From positions 13,528,501-13,592,500 of the forward strand of contig NC_083388.1 in the NCBI RefSeq assembly GCF_031755915.1: 64,000 bases of DNA. The letters run 5' to 3'. Below the pieces are notes generated by a model. That model did no database searches. It was not told the DNA's origin and was given only the letters and a program-made list of their open reading frames with translations. Origin of the DNA: Ziziphus jujuba (lineage: Eukaryota; Streptophyta; Magnoliopsida; Rosales; Rhamnaceae). Below are positions 43,576 through 54,415 of this stretch, piece by piece. Numbering within the stretch: position 1 is the stretch's first letter; every line of letters begins with the position of its first letter. The position numbers were made by a program, and so were the translations under genes.

Positions 43576-44310
43576 TTCCCCTCCTCTCGAAAAGGATTTG
43601 TCCTCAAATCAAGATCATCACCTTCAGCGAAAGAAGATAAATCAGCAGCATTAAATGTGGCACTGACATTGTACTCACCTACTAAATTAAGTTTGTAGGC
43701 ATTCTCGTTAATTCACTCCAAAACTTGAAAAGGTCCATCCACACGCGACATAAGCTTTGACTTTCTTTGTTTTGGACAGCTCTCATTTCTTAGGTGCAAC
43801 CAAATCAAATCTCCTCGGTCAAACACTCAAAAAAAAATCTATAAATACATGCTCATTATGGCAAAAATTATACTTTTTAAAGTTAGCTAATAATCTCTTT
43901 CAAATTTCCAATAAGTAAAGCATTTAACAATGCAGATAAAGTTCTATACAGCAAAAGCATCTTTATAATTCATAACCTGCAAAGGTTTATCAATAAAAAA
44001 TGCATTTTTAACCTCACCTAAGCTTAGATAAAAATTATTTTTCTTCTTTTCTTTTTTCTCTCTTTCCTTCCCACTCACGGATTCAATAGGTTTTACGTCA
44101 CTCTCGGCTTTTGCATCAAATTTCTCACTCTCGGGTTTATTATAATTTTTCCACTCAACCTGGGTTTTAGAGGACTTACCTTGGTGCCATTCTAGCCTTC
44201 TCTTTGAGCCTTTCAGCTTCCCTCCTTTGTTGCAATTGTAATTGGTCTCAAAAATACCTCCTTCGGGGTCAATGGCTCCAGCTTAACCTTCTTGCCTTTA
44301 AACTTAAAAA
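43576..44310 (-). pseudogene. pol remnant of N1 with the scrambled segment
   Basis: Minus reading: FKFKGKKVKLEP and EVFLRPITIATKEG-type protease-linker remains, EKKRKKNNFYLSLGEVKNAF, YKDAF. Then, without RT, YRTLSALLNALLIGNLK (integrase mid-region), LLANFKKYNFCHNEHVFIDF (late RT), FDRGDLIWLHLR (integrase C-terminus), VDGPFQVLE, NVSATFNAADLSSFAEGDD, polypurine tract. The block order matches A3 and A7. Frameshifts occur within it. Protease core and everything upstream are deleted. Confidence 0.82.
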
Positions 44311-44501
44311 GGCTTAGAACAGGTTTTGTATCTTCAGGTATGGACAAGCTCTTTTGAGAATTAACTACTCCCTATATAAATGCTCCTAGGTTATCCTTAA
44401 ACCTCTTGGCTTGAGCTCTAGTGCTCGGCCTGGTCTTCATCCGTATCTGGTTAGCACCCCATGCGGTTGTCGGTTGTGTGGGCTCAGGTGGATTCTCATC
44501 A
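44311..44501 (-). repeat. LTR-A, 5' LTR remnant of N1
   Basis: Only the first 191 bp of the LTR remain, from TGATGAGAATCCACCTGAGC at 44501 to GCTTAGAACAGGTTTTG at 44311, where it joins protease-linker sequence. Confidence 0.88.
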
Positions 44502-44540
44502 CTAGGAGAATGCTGGTTGTATACAAGGATGAGGATCAAG

Positions 44541-45644
44541 TGATGTGATTCCGCTCTAACCTGCTCAACTGAGAACCCGTTGGGATGATGACTCGACACA
44601 GATGAAGAGCAGACCAATCACAAGAGCTCAAATTAAGAGATTTAAGGACAACCTGGGAGCATTTATACAGGGGGTAATCAAATCTCAACAGAGCTTGTCC
44701 ATACAAAGCCTATTCTACGCATCCAAGTGGTGGAAACCGATACGAACCCCGGTAGCAGTTTTGGTGCAAATATGGACAACGGGCAGCATAAAATGGTTCT
44801 AACTATTTTTGGATTCATACGTATGTCTAAGAGGATATGGAATCAAGTCAGGGCAGCTTCAAAGGCATTCAAAAAGGGGTTGTATGGACAGCTTCACCCC
44901 ACATATTTTGTGTTGACTTTACTGTATTTTGCTGAGTTGGCTTTTTCTTTCTCTTCCAAGCATGGGCAATGTGTGGGACTTCATGGTAAGCTTATTTGGC
45001 ATCCTAAAAAGCATATTGAAGTTGATTTGGAGCTCAAATTGGTCAAAGAAAGGTCAAAGTCAACTTAGTCTAAAAGCTAGTATTTTAGTTTCCTAATTTT
45101 ATTCTACTTTTTGTTTGAAGAAATTACCATTACTTTTTTGTTTCTATTTATTTATTTGCTGGACAAATAAGTTTAGGAAAGTTTTTATTTTATTATTTTC
45201 ATCGTAAATTAATTATTTCCTAATGCAAAATAAAGGAATTAATTAATTAGAATTTAGATTTAGGAAAGTAGGAAATTCGGCCACTTTAGGAAAGGTTATT
45301 GTATGGCCGGTTTTCCTTATGTCTTCTAGGGTTTATTGTGTGACTTTTCCAGCTTATTTAAAGGCTTGTTTTATTAATAATAATTAGTACATTATTCATA
45401 CCGAAAATTAATTGTGAGAGTTAATTCTCTTTGTTCTCTTTGAACACGTAAAACACCATTAGTGAATGAGTGTTTTAATTGGATTTATCAATAGGACATC
45501 CACCACCTATTGTGGCGTCTTCATCATATACCAAGGTTTCTAATCACAGGTTGGTTAGGGGTTGAGGTGACCATTAGAACTTGAACATAATTAGATCCGG
45601 GCTATAATACGGGTTTAAGAGTAGGTCGTCCTAGGTTCGTATCA
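44541..45644 (+). repeat. Solo LTR-A' in A7, TSD TCAAG/TCAAA
   Basis: Starts TGATGTGATTCCGCTC and ends CTAGGTTCGTATCA. Flanks TCAAG (44536-44540) and TCAAA (45645-45649) differ at one base. A7 reads on from DEDQ to IQRENIFHTRC-like sequence. The first 160 bp show the pol-tail reading (QMKSRPITRAQIKRFKDNLG), so A' LTRs encode the tail too. Confidence 0.87.
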
Positions 45645-46762
45645 TCAAATTCAAAGGGAAAACATTTTCCACACTCGATGTAAAATCCAAGGTAAGATTT
45701 GTAGTATGATTATTAATAATGGAAGTTGTACAAATGTAATTAATAACATTGTGGTTGATAAATTAGGTTTAACAACTATTAAACATCCAGAACCATATAT
45801 ATTACAATGGCTTAACGATAATGGAAAGATGAAAGTAAATAAACAAGCCAAAGTAAAATTTAGCATACATAAATATGTGGATGTTGTGTTGTGTGATGTT
45901 ATGCCTATGCATGCTGGTCATATTTTATTAGGTAGACCAATGCGATAAGATGCTATTCATTATGGTTGAAAAAATTGTATTGTTTTTAAATTTAAAGGTA
46001 AAAAAGTCAAGCTGGAAACATTGACTCCCAAAGAGGTATTTAGAGACCAACTTCAAATACAACAAAGAAGGGAAGCCGACAAGCTCAAAGAAAGAACAAG
46101 TGTAGCACCCATGACTTCAACACCAATCCAAGGAGGCAAGGCCGAACAAAACCAACCAGGTAAGTGTCCTAAACTTAAACTTGAGGGGAAGGAAAGAGAG
46201 AAAGCTGAGAGAGAGACAGAGAGAGTAAAAACCGAGGGTGAGAGTGGAAAAAGTGGTTCCGTGAGTTGGAAAAAAAAGGAAGAAAAGAAAAGAAAAATAA
46301 AACTTTTTATCTTAGCGTTGATGATGTTAATAAAGCAATTTTGAATAAGAAACCATTAATAGTTATGATTTATAAAGATGCTTCTTTAAAGATGTTTTTG
46401 ATGTATAGAACTTTATTTGCATTTTTGAAAATTTGGAAGAGATTATTTACTAACTTTAAAAAGTATAATTTTTACCATAATAAGCATGTATTTCTAGATT
46501 TTGTTGTGTTAGTGTTTAACCCAGGAGATTTGGTTTGGTTACACTTACGAAGGGAGAGGTTTCCAAAACAAAGAAAGTTAAAGCTTATGTCGCTTGTGGA
46601 TGAATCTTTTCAAGTTTTGGAGTGGATTAATGAGAATGCCTACAAACTTGATTTAACAAGTGAGTATAATTTTAGTAGTATATTTAATGTTGCTAACTTA
46701 TCTCCTTTTTCTACAGGTGATGACTTTGATTTGAAGGCAAATCATTTTCAAAAGGAGAGGAA
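45645..46762 (+). pseudogene. protease, linker and scrambled pol of A7
   Basis: Protease: SMIINNGSCTNVINNIVVDK, where the active-site Asp-Ser-Gly has become Asn-Asn-Gly. Then KHPEPYILQWLNDNGKMKVN and HAGHILLGRPMR. Linker: LTPKEVFRDQLQIQQRREAD, then KKNKTFYLSVDDVNKAILNK. After MIYKDASLK comes the re-ordered block: YRTLFAFLKIWK (integrase), RLFTNFKKYNFYHNKHVFLD (late RT), FNPGDLVWLHLRRERFPKQR (integrase C-terminus). It stays open through DESFQVLEWINENAYKLDLT and NVANLSPF, the polypurine tract, and into the LTR. The frame 46266-46805 (179 codons) crosses both artificial junctions without a stop. Confidence 0.88.
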
Positions 46763-47868
46763 TGATGAGAATCCACCCGAACCTGCACAACTGATAGCCC
46801 GTTGAGGTGTTGACCTAATACGGATGAAGACCGAGCCGATCACTAGGGCTCAAGCTAAGAGATTTAAGGACAAACTGGTTGATTTTATCCATGGACTAGT
46901 TAATTCCCAAAGGGTCTTGTCAATGCTCGAAGATACAAAACTCGTTTTAAGCATCCAAGAAATGGTGCAAATATGGACTCCGAGCTACAAGAAATGGTGC
47001 CAACACTTCATGGATTCAATAGATATCTTTAAGAGGTCATGGAATCAAGTTAAGGCAGCTTCAAGGCAATCAAAAAGAGCCTGTACGCATGAGAGAGAAA
47101 GTTGGTCAATTTTGCTATATTATTTGCTGACTTTACTATATTTACTGAGTTTCACTTTTCTTTTTGATCTAAGCAAGGGTAATGTGTGGAACTCCATGAT
47201 AGTCCTATTTGGTATCCTACAAGGCATATGGAAGCTTATTTGGAGCTTAAATTGGTCAAAGATAGCTTAGTCAAAAAGATAGTATTTTGGTTTCCTAATT
47301 TGATTTTGACTTTTTGCTTTAGGAAATTAGTCTTTTATTTGGTTTTTATTTATTTTTTTTCTGGACAAATAAACTTAGGAAAGCTATTATTTTATTGTTT
47401 TTATTGTAAATTAATTAATTTCTAATTCAAAATAAAAGAATTAATTAATCCAAATTAGATTAGGAAAAGAGGTGGATTTCGACCAATGTAGGTTTCCTAT
47501 TTTTTGGTGGCGGGTTTTTACCTAGATAATTAGGGTTTTATTTTGTTCTTTCCTAGCTTATATAAGGGCTTATTTTTTAGGAAGAACACACCTTTAATAA
47601 TGTTTAGAATTTATTTTACGAGATAGAATTCTTTTTGTTCTTCTTGAACACCTAAAACACCATTAGAAAACACCATTAGAGAGTGAGTGTTTTAGTTTTG
47701 ACTTATCAATAGGATATCCATCACCTATTGTGGCATCTTCATTATACCAAGGTTTCTTCTAATCAAGGTTGGTTAGGGGTTGAGGTCAATCCATTAAAAT
47801 CTAAACTTAATTGAGATCCGAGCTACTATAATACGAGTTTAGGCACATGTTGACCTAGGTTCGTATCA
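46763..47868 (+). repeat. LTR-A, 3' LTR of A7
   Basis: TGATGAGAATCCACCCG ... GTTCGTATCA after polypurine tract CAAAAGGAGAGGAA. About 65 bp around the GTGGTGGAAGCC region are missing. TATATAAG at 47559. Right TSD TCTAC at 47869-47873. Confidence 0.9.
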
Positions 47869-48330
47869 TCTACCTTCATTTATTGGCAAATGAAACACTT
47901 GTCTACATATTCAGCAACTTCTCTTTTCATCCATTCCCACCAATAATACTCTTTTAGGATATACTACATCTTAGTCCTACTGGGCTTCTTTACCTCTTTA
48001 ACTCTTCATTAGCTAGAAAACAGTAATAATACTAAAACCAATCACCAAGGCTCCATCGCCTCTAATAGTGAAATCTGACTTTCCCCCTTGTTTCACTTTC
48101 CTTTTCATGCTCTCAGTAAGGGTCTTTGAATTGAGCCTCAATAACATAATCCATAAGTATCGGTCATAGTCAAAAGCTAGCTAAAAGTCTTTGAATTGAG
48201 CCTCAAGAACATAATCCATAAGTATCGGTCATAGTCAAAAGCTAGCTAAAAGTGCTTCGAAAATATGCATCCATAAATTAACATCCAACTTTCATAACTC
48301 AACCATCAAAGGAGGTTGAATTATCTATAC
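47869..48330 (-). pseudogene. T element: integrase zinc-binding region, with a 65-bp tandem duplication
   Basis: Minus reading: SDFTIRGDGALVIGF, then TKMYYILKEYYWWEWMKREV, then AEYVDKCFICQ*MKVE, the His2Cys2-type N-terminus of a Tekay-like integrase (Cys pair in CFIC). It continues across A7 as KNLLDFYSLHLS at 38960. A 65-bp unit is directly repeated at 48123-48187 and 48188-48252, probably a local duplication. Confidence 0.75.
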
Positions 48331-48600
48331 ATAAGCCAATGAGCCTGTAGACTTCCTATTTAATGTATCAGCCACCACATTTGCCTTCCCCGGGTGGTAG
48401 TCAATAGGGCAATCATAATCCTTGAGCTACTTCATCCATCTGGTAAACAAATACTTAAAGCTCTTATGATCGGAAATGATCAGACAAGTAGCTCCATACA
48501 AGTAGTGCCTCCAGGCCTTCAATACAAATATCATTACAACAAGCTCTAAACTATAAGTTGGATAATTCAGCTCGTGCTTCTTCAACTGTCTAAAAGTATA
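48331..48600 (-). pseudogene. T element: RNase H remnant
   Basis: Minus reading: LKKHELNYPTYSLELVVMIF, LKAWRHYLYGATCLIISDHK, SFKYLFTRWMK, then LKDYDCPIDYHPGKANVVAD and TLNRKSTGSLAY. The ISDHKS box matches the catalytic TDHKS of RNase H with Thr to Ser. About ten residues (QKELNLRQ-type) are missing after LFT. Confidence 0.8.
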
Positions 48601-49439
48601 AGTAACAACTCATAACTTTCTAAAAGAAAAATCCATCCATCAAATAAAAAAGAAAGTTTATAATTTGAATCTAATTTCCTCAAACCAAATACCAGTATCA
48701 CAAGGTTAAAATTAGGATTGTTCTTTTTGTCTCTGATTGCACTCCTAGTACTTGCAATTATAAGATCCATGTTGCTCATTGATTATTCAATTTTCTTAAC
48801 CTCAACAAACATCCTTCTTTTAACCAAATTCATCGAAGCTATAAAATAGAATTCCTCATACTTTTGCTGATGGAGGGCTTTAGATTGCTTATAGAGCCCA
48901 ACATAATCCTCAAGATTGTTAGTACCAAAGAATATGAAACTAAAACATCAAGTCCAAGTCCTCTCGTCATCTTTAATATCATTCTTGAGGAAACCTTAAA
49001 TTCTTCTAATTTCAAACAAACTCTAAGAATTTATACCTCAAGCAATAAAGAAATTTAAATTTTAATTCTAATATCACAACCAAGTACTAAGAGCTAGTTA
49101 CTAGATCCTCTAACTATAGGAAAACATTCATCACTTTCCTATGTTCTAGTTACGCCCCCAAAAATCATATTCCTTAGAAGGTCAAGTTATCATTAAGAAT
49201 ATCAACCACTTTACATCCATAAAACATCATTGACATAAAACCCTCAATCTTAAATGAAACCAAAATATCAAAACTAAGATCTAAAATCATCACCCAAAAG
49301 TAGATGCCACAAAACCAACCTGTGAAATTTATAGCTTAGTTCTCAACAAGTTGTCTCACATAAGACTACCAAAATACATCAACTAAAGTTGGTCTATACT
49401 AGATTCTAATATTAAGATCTTAATTTCCATGAAATGAAA
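48601..49439. other. Unassigned stretch within T
   Basis: The place where RT should be. I see no RT motif on either strand, only AT-rich sequence with short frames (for example 48864-49058 plus, 48582-48779 minus). RT may have been replaced by, or decayed into, sequence I cannot read. Confidence 0.45.
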
Positions 49440-50727
49440 ATAACTACCCTTGAACATCTGACCAGGTCAAATGGACCCTCATGTGGATACGAAAATTTCC
49501 ATGTGATATCCCAATGGAACTGGAGTCATCCCAATTTGTGCAACATATATACATAAACAAAAGAGCAGGTGATCTTTGAACCAATAAAATATGTCCATCA
49601 CTACCAAGCATAGATAAAGTATCTATCACAACATTTGGGTGATCTGTGCCTCTTAACTGATCATAGCATACACCTTGCTTCTGGTAAGTGGTCGTCCCCT
49701 CTGACCTTTGTTTCTAGCTGTGGATGAAGACTGTTGTGCAGTGTTGGTAGAACCTCCAAAAGGATGGCCTATTTATGTATCGTATACTTTGTACCCACCA
49801 GTTTACTGAAATTGTGCACCTAATCTTAAGGCTCTAACCTAACCGTGTCCTCGATAGGGGTAATCCTTTTTAAAGTGTTCTGACTGTCTGTAATGAAAGC
49901 ATGATCCATCCCACTGGCACTGTCCATCATGAAACTTACCATATAAGTTATCTCAGACTGTAGATCTCTAAAAGTGGCTGTTACTGTTGTTCAGTGTCCA
50001 CTGTCCTGAACCCTAAGTGTGTCATTTCTCTAGAACCTACTGTCTCTAAGGCTATGTTTGCCTCCTCTAAATTCGCCACCATCTAATGATCTTGAACTAA
50101 AGCTGTTCTTTTTAAATGATCTGTAACTATAGGTCTCTAAAGACATGCCATTATTTGAACAGTGCTTAGACCTTTACATTGTGGTTTGCCTATCTACCTC
50201 CAAGACAGCATCTCTCATAGATCAATACTTGGGGTGAATGGCACCTAAGATACTCAGCATTATAGGCTTGCTCAATTCATCAAGAGTCTTTTTTTTTCTT
50301 ATTAGCCTCATTGTCAACCAAATTGGGGTAGAACTCTAATAGCTCCCTGAATCTCCGATTGTACTCAGAAACTGTCATGCTACCCTAAGTGGGCATCTCA
50401 AACTCTAGTCTCTTAGTCTTAACAATGTTTGGACGTCAAAACTCGATGCGAAATGCAGTCTTGAACGACATCCAAGTGTGATGTCTCCTAGTTCTTTCAT
50501 AAAGCTAATGTGATCTTATCCTCATCCCCACATTGCATAGGATTCGTGCAGCCATTATAACCTACTGCTCCAAGTCTATGAGCCCAATTAATAGAATGCC
50601 CAGTAAACCCACTATTCTCGAGTGATTGAGCCAGGAGCTTGACAAGATGCTCCTTATAAGTCAACACATCTCTACTTCCAGCTGTAGCATGCTAGCAACC
50701 ATGTCTACCTCCTCGTGACATTAAAAA
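49440..50727 (-). pseudogene. T element: gag and protease start
   Basis: Minus reading from about 50725: MSRGGRHGC, then VLTYKEHLVKLLAQSLENSG, GYNGCTNPMQCGDEDKI, a zinc knuckle CFHYRQSEHFKKDYP (of CxxC..H..C only the first Cys and the His persist), RGRPLTRSKVYAMIS*EAQI, and DTLSMLGSDGHILLVQRSPA, which aligns with the protease start of Tekay-type elements (expected Asp-Pro-Gly-Ser replaced). Many frame breaks. MSRRGxRG-type starts are typical of Tekay gags; remembered, not searched. Confidence 0.65.
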
Positions 50728-50851
50728 GAAAGTTGTATATGAAAGAATCAGTCCAAATATAATTAACACCAACAAAAGGGTAGGAATGGAAGGTAAAACA
50801 TAAAATGAGTTGTACAGCAATGCACGACCTTGAGGAATTTAGAACCTAAAA

Positions 50852-50862
50852 CTCTGATACCA
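50852..50862 (-). promoter_or_regulatory. Primer-binding site of T
   Basis: Minus TGGTATCAGAG, three bases inside the LTR end ...GGTGAGTTCTATCA; initiator tRNA-Met match. Followed on the minus strand by TTTTAGGTTC and, 125 bp on, by gag. Confidence 0.8.
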
Positions 50863-50865
50863 AGC

Positions 50866-52992
50866 TGATAGAACTCACCCCGAGAACCCTCCCAAGATCT
50901 CCTTAGTGGTCCCGACTAGTGAAGTCTTACTAGACATTCCTTAAAGAGTATCAAATGAAACCCACTTAAAACATAAACGAACGAATACAACAGTATCAAT
51001 AATACCTCAATATATAAATATTAAACCACAACAGCATAAAAGTCCACAACTATGGTCCACAACCAGCCTATCGTACTACCAGCTATAACTACAAATATAT
51101 AAAATATGGACTCCACTGTGTCCAAAAACTAGATCAAAGCATTCTAAGAGTGTTTTTAAAACTTAGAACAAACAACTGACACAAACAACTCTAGAAAGAT
51201 AAAGATAATAAAGAAAAACAAGTACTGCAGTTGTCGTGGAAAGAACGGAATGACAAGCGGTGAGCGAGGCAGATTGCTTCTAACTGCCTAGACCTAGGGG
51301 AACGAATTTAAAATAAATAAAACATGAGATAAAGAAATCTAAGTGAGTGGCATAATATAATTGGAAAGTAAAAATTTATTTCCACAAAACTTGCTCTCAA
51401 GACCTCTCGTTTCTCTCTTTTGAAAGGTTCCCCTTTTTAAAACCATTTTACAAAACCCAACTTATACCCCGATTCAATATCATAAAATCAATGCTCAAAA
51501 AGGTATAAAGTGAACGATAATTATAATATTATAAAATGTCTAAACTAAGATATAAATATTGAGTATAAAATATTTTAAACACAATTTCACAAAATAATTA
51601 TGAAATTGCAGTAATAACCACAAAATTGGAAAACCAATAATATACTCAGAACATATACAATGTACCATACGATATACTAAACCGTAAATTGTAGGATACA
51701 CCCACCTCACGACCTTTAATGTACGAAGGGTATCATGGAAATAATAAACATTAGGATATACCCAACCTCACGGTCCATGGCAATAATAACCTGTGGGATG
51801 AACCCGACCTCACGGCAGCATGGCAATAATAAACATGTGGGGTGAACCTAACTTCATGGCTCGTGGCAGTAATAAACATGTGGCATGAACCCAACCTCAC
51901 TGCACTGTGGCATGAACCTAACCTCATGGCTCGTGGCAGTAATATAATACTGATCTGAAACACTGGTACTATAAGGTGCATCAATTAAAAATAAATAATA
52001 TAGTATCCGTCAAAACAATCGTATGAGATCATACTTTTCTACATGATACTGTATGATAAATCATAATTTAATATTCAAACTCAACCGCTTGTTTAACTAT
52101 TTACAAAATTTAACTAGAAATACCACGGTGAAATATATATCATCATAAACCAATTTTAAGCATATAAAATTGTAAAATACTTGACCATGCTTAAAATCAT
52201 AGAATTTTCAATCTGCTTTCTCAAATCAATTAATTTGCAAATTTGATTTAGAACCTCAATTCAAATACCGGGATATTTATAAACCATTTAAAATCTTATC
52301 AAAATCTACGTAAAATAATAACACTTATATACAAATGCTGAGATTCATATATGCATAAAGTAATCATTTAAATCAAATGATATATATGTTAAATAACTGA
52401 ACGATATATGTTATACTGCATGCCCAAAATATTTTAAAAATTTAACCACTCACAGTATAGTAGATGCTCATTCCTGCTCCCTTGCAAGATTGCCTCCAAT
52501 ATCAAATGTCTTAAAATTATTTATATAACTACAAAATTACATAAATTGGACACCGACTGGTCCAATTATACAGCGTACATTAAGGACCCGGTACCAAAAA
52601 TTGGGGCTTTTGCCCGAATGCCAATCTTTCAAAATTGAACCATCCAATGGGTCCTATTAATATCTAATTTACCTAATCTAACTTTAATTTTATCCAATTT
52701 GATGAATTTTGTCTAAAAGTCAGTCCCAATTTATCTGGTATTTAACTAATTGACTAAAAAATAGAAAAATTATCAAACGACATCCAAAATTCATAAAATT
52801 TTATATCTACAGAAAGCCCAAGAGATACGAAACACAATGGTATGCTCACCTCAATCCAACAGTGTATTCGATGGTCGGAAAACTTGACAAAAATCTCGGC
52901 CGAACTCCTCGTTGATGTATCTCATAAAGGGTGAAGAATATAGGCAAAAGGAGTATGGAAATGACTTCAAAGGGTCAAAAAATGGGGGTAAG
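50866..52992 (-). repeat. Long 5' LTR of element T
   Basis: Minus end GGTGAGTTCTATCA at 50866. It extends right through AT-rich sequence and the 44-bp repeats to about 52992, where an A LTR starts. I could not fix its outer terminus: TGAGCATACC on the minus strand at 52845 is one candidate. About 2.0-2.1 kb, longer than the family A and B LTRs. Confidence 0.55.
51735..51950. repeat. Minisatellite of ~44 bp in the T LTR
   Basis: About five imperfect units with the core GGATGAACCCAACCTCACGG then CACGTGGCAATAATAAACATGT-like sequence, for example GTGGGATGAACCCGACCTCA, GTGGGGTGAACCTAACTTCA and GTGGCATGAACCCAACCTCA. Unit boundaries drift between 35 and 47 bp. Confidence 0.8.
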
Positions 52993-54104
52993 TAGTGCAA
53001 ATCTGCCCGTGCCCGCATAATCGACAACCCGCTGAGATGCTGACTCAATACAGATGAAGACCGGGCCGATCACTAGGGCTCAAGCTAAGAGTTTTAAGGA
53101 TAACTTTGCTGCCTTTGTCAAGGGAGCAATTCACTCTCAAAAGGGCTTGTCCATACCTAAAGTCCTTGTTTTGGGCATACAAGTGGTGGAAACTGACACG
53201 GACTCAGGTAGCAGTTTTAGTTCATTTATGTAGTCTAGGTAGCATGAAATGGTTCTAGTGCTTCATGGATTCGATACATATGTTTAAGAGGTCATGGAAT
53301 CAAGTCAAGGTAGTCAAAAAGGGTCTATGTGCATGGAATGGAAATTTGGCCGATTTTACTGTTTTTCTTGCTGACTTTATTGTATTTTGCTGAGTTAGCT
53401 TTTTCTCTTTCCTCCAAGCAAAGAAAATGTGTGAGACTCCATGATATTCCTATTTGGCATCCTAAAAAGCATACGGAAGCTGATTTGAAGCTTAAATTAT
53501 TCAAAAATTGGTCAAAGTTAACTTAGTCAAAAAGATAGTATTTTAGTTTTCTAATTTGATTTCTACTTTTTATTTTAGGAAATTACATTTACTTTTGGTT
53601 TTTATTTATTTATTTGCTTGACAAATAAGTTTAGGAAATAATAATTTTATTCCTTTCATTGTAAATTAATTAATTCCTAATTCAAAATAAAGGAATTAAT
53701 TAATCAAAATTAGATTAGGAAAGAGATAGAAAATTCAGCCACATTAGGAAACAACAAGGCATGCCCGGTTTTTTCTGTAGTTTTTAGGGTTTTATGCTAT
53801 TTTCTCTTAGCCTATATATAAGGGCTTATTTTTAAGGAAGAATACACCTTTAATAATATTCAGAATTTATTTTGTGAGATTGAATTTCTTTTTGTTCTTT
53901 TTAACACCTAAAACACCATTAGTGAGTGTTTTAGTTCAATTTATCAACAGGATATCCATCACCTATTATGGCATCTACATTATATCAAGATTTCTAATCA
54001 CAGGTTGGTTAGGGGTTGAGGTCAATCCATTAGAACTTGAATTTAATCGTGAGCAAGGCTAATATAATACCGGTTTAGGAGTAAGTCGTCCTAGGTTCGT
54101 ATCA
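52993..54104 (+). repeat. LTR-A, 5' LTR of A8
   Basis: Begins with a decayed start (TAGTGCAAATCTGCCCG against TGATGAGAATCTGCCCG) and ends GTCCTAGGTTCGTATCA. Pol-tail reading present (MKTGPITRAQAKSFKDNFAA in part). TATATATAAG at 53813. Confidence 0.85.
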
Positions 54105-54106
54105 TT

Positions 54107-54119
54107 TGGTTTCAAGGTC
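54107..54119 (+). promoter_or_regulatory. Decayed primer-binding site of A8
   Basis: TGGTTTCAAGGTC in the PBS position two bases after the LTR; several differences from TGGTATCAGAGCC. Confidence 0.65.
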
Positions 54120-54384
54120 AAGATTTTGTTTAAGTTTGATCTATCTTTTTATTTTTTATTTTTTTGTGTAAATTTGAAATTTTAGCATTAGGTTAAGGTT
54201 GCATCCATCCCATAAAAAAAAAAAAAACTCATTCCTAGTTAAATTAGGTTTTCCCAGTTCTACTGTATTTTTTGTGGTTCCTAGTTTATTGGTTGTCTTT
54301 TTATCATTGTTCTTATTAATTTAGTTTATTGTTGATTTTTCTTTGCTATTTTTAATCTAAAATATTTTCATTCATATATTCCCC

Positions 54385-54415
<31 letters not shown>

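Larger units (their letters stand above)
42462..44501 (-). mobile_element. N1: nested minus-strand A element with internal deletion, TSD CTAGG
   Basis: Outer ends TGATACGAACC and GATTCTCATCA; perfect TSD CTAGG at 42457-42461 and 44502-44506. Gag of A7 reads through once it is removed (VSRR then MLVVYKDEDQ). Contents on the minus strand: first 191 bp of the 5' LTR, then, after a deletion of the remaining LTR, leader and gag, the end of protease, linker, scrambled pol, integrase C-terminus, polypurine tract and a full 3' LTR. Confidence 0.92.
38976..47868 (+). mobile_element. A7: family A element with both LTRs, inserted in T, TSD TCTAC
   Basis: 5' LTR 38976-40032, PBS, leader, gag, protease, scrambled pol, polypurine tract, 3' LTR 46763-47868. 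It carries two later insertions in the gag-protease region: nested element N1 (42462-44501) and a solo LTR (44541-45644). TSD TCTAA/TCTAC with element T colinear across it. By eye the two LTRs are strongly diverged, and the 3' one lacks about 65 bp, so the insertion is old. Without its own insertions the element is about 5.7 kb and lacks RT, RNase H and DDE core. Confidence 0.88.
37769..52992 (-). mobile_element. T: Tekay/Del-like Ty3/gypsy element, minus, split by A7
   Basis: Minus order from the right: long 5' LTR (52992-50866), PBS 50862-50852, gag, protease, unassigned stretch, RNase H, integrase N-terminus; then A7; then integrase core and C-terminus (38975-37769). The two integrase parts join across A7 with TSD TCTAC (right 47869-47873; left 38971-38975 reads TCTAA). 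RT is not recognisable. The lineage call rests on remembered motifs ([25 protein letters not shown]-like) and is an inference. Confidence 0.75.

Noticed and set aside
48864..49058. 64-codon plus frame within T
   Set aside because: Short, no motif, in a stretch where RT has decayed; no evidence of a gene.
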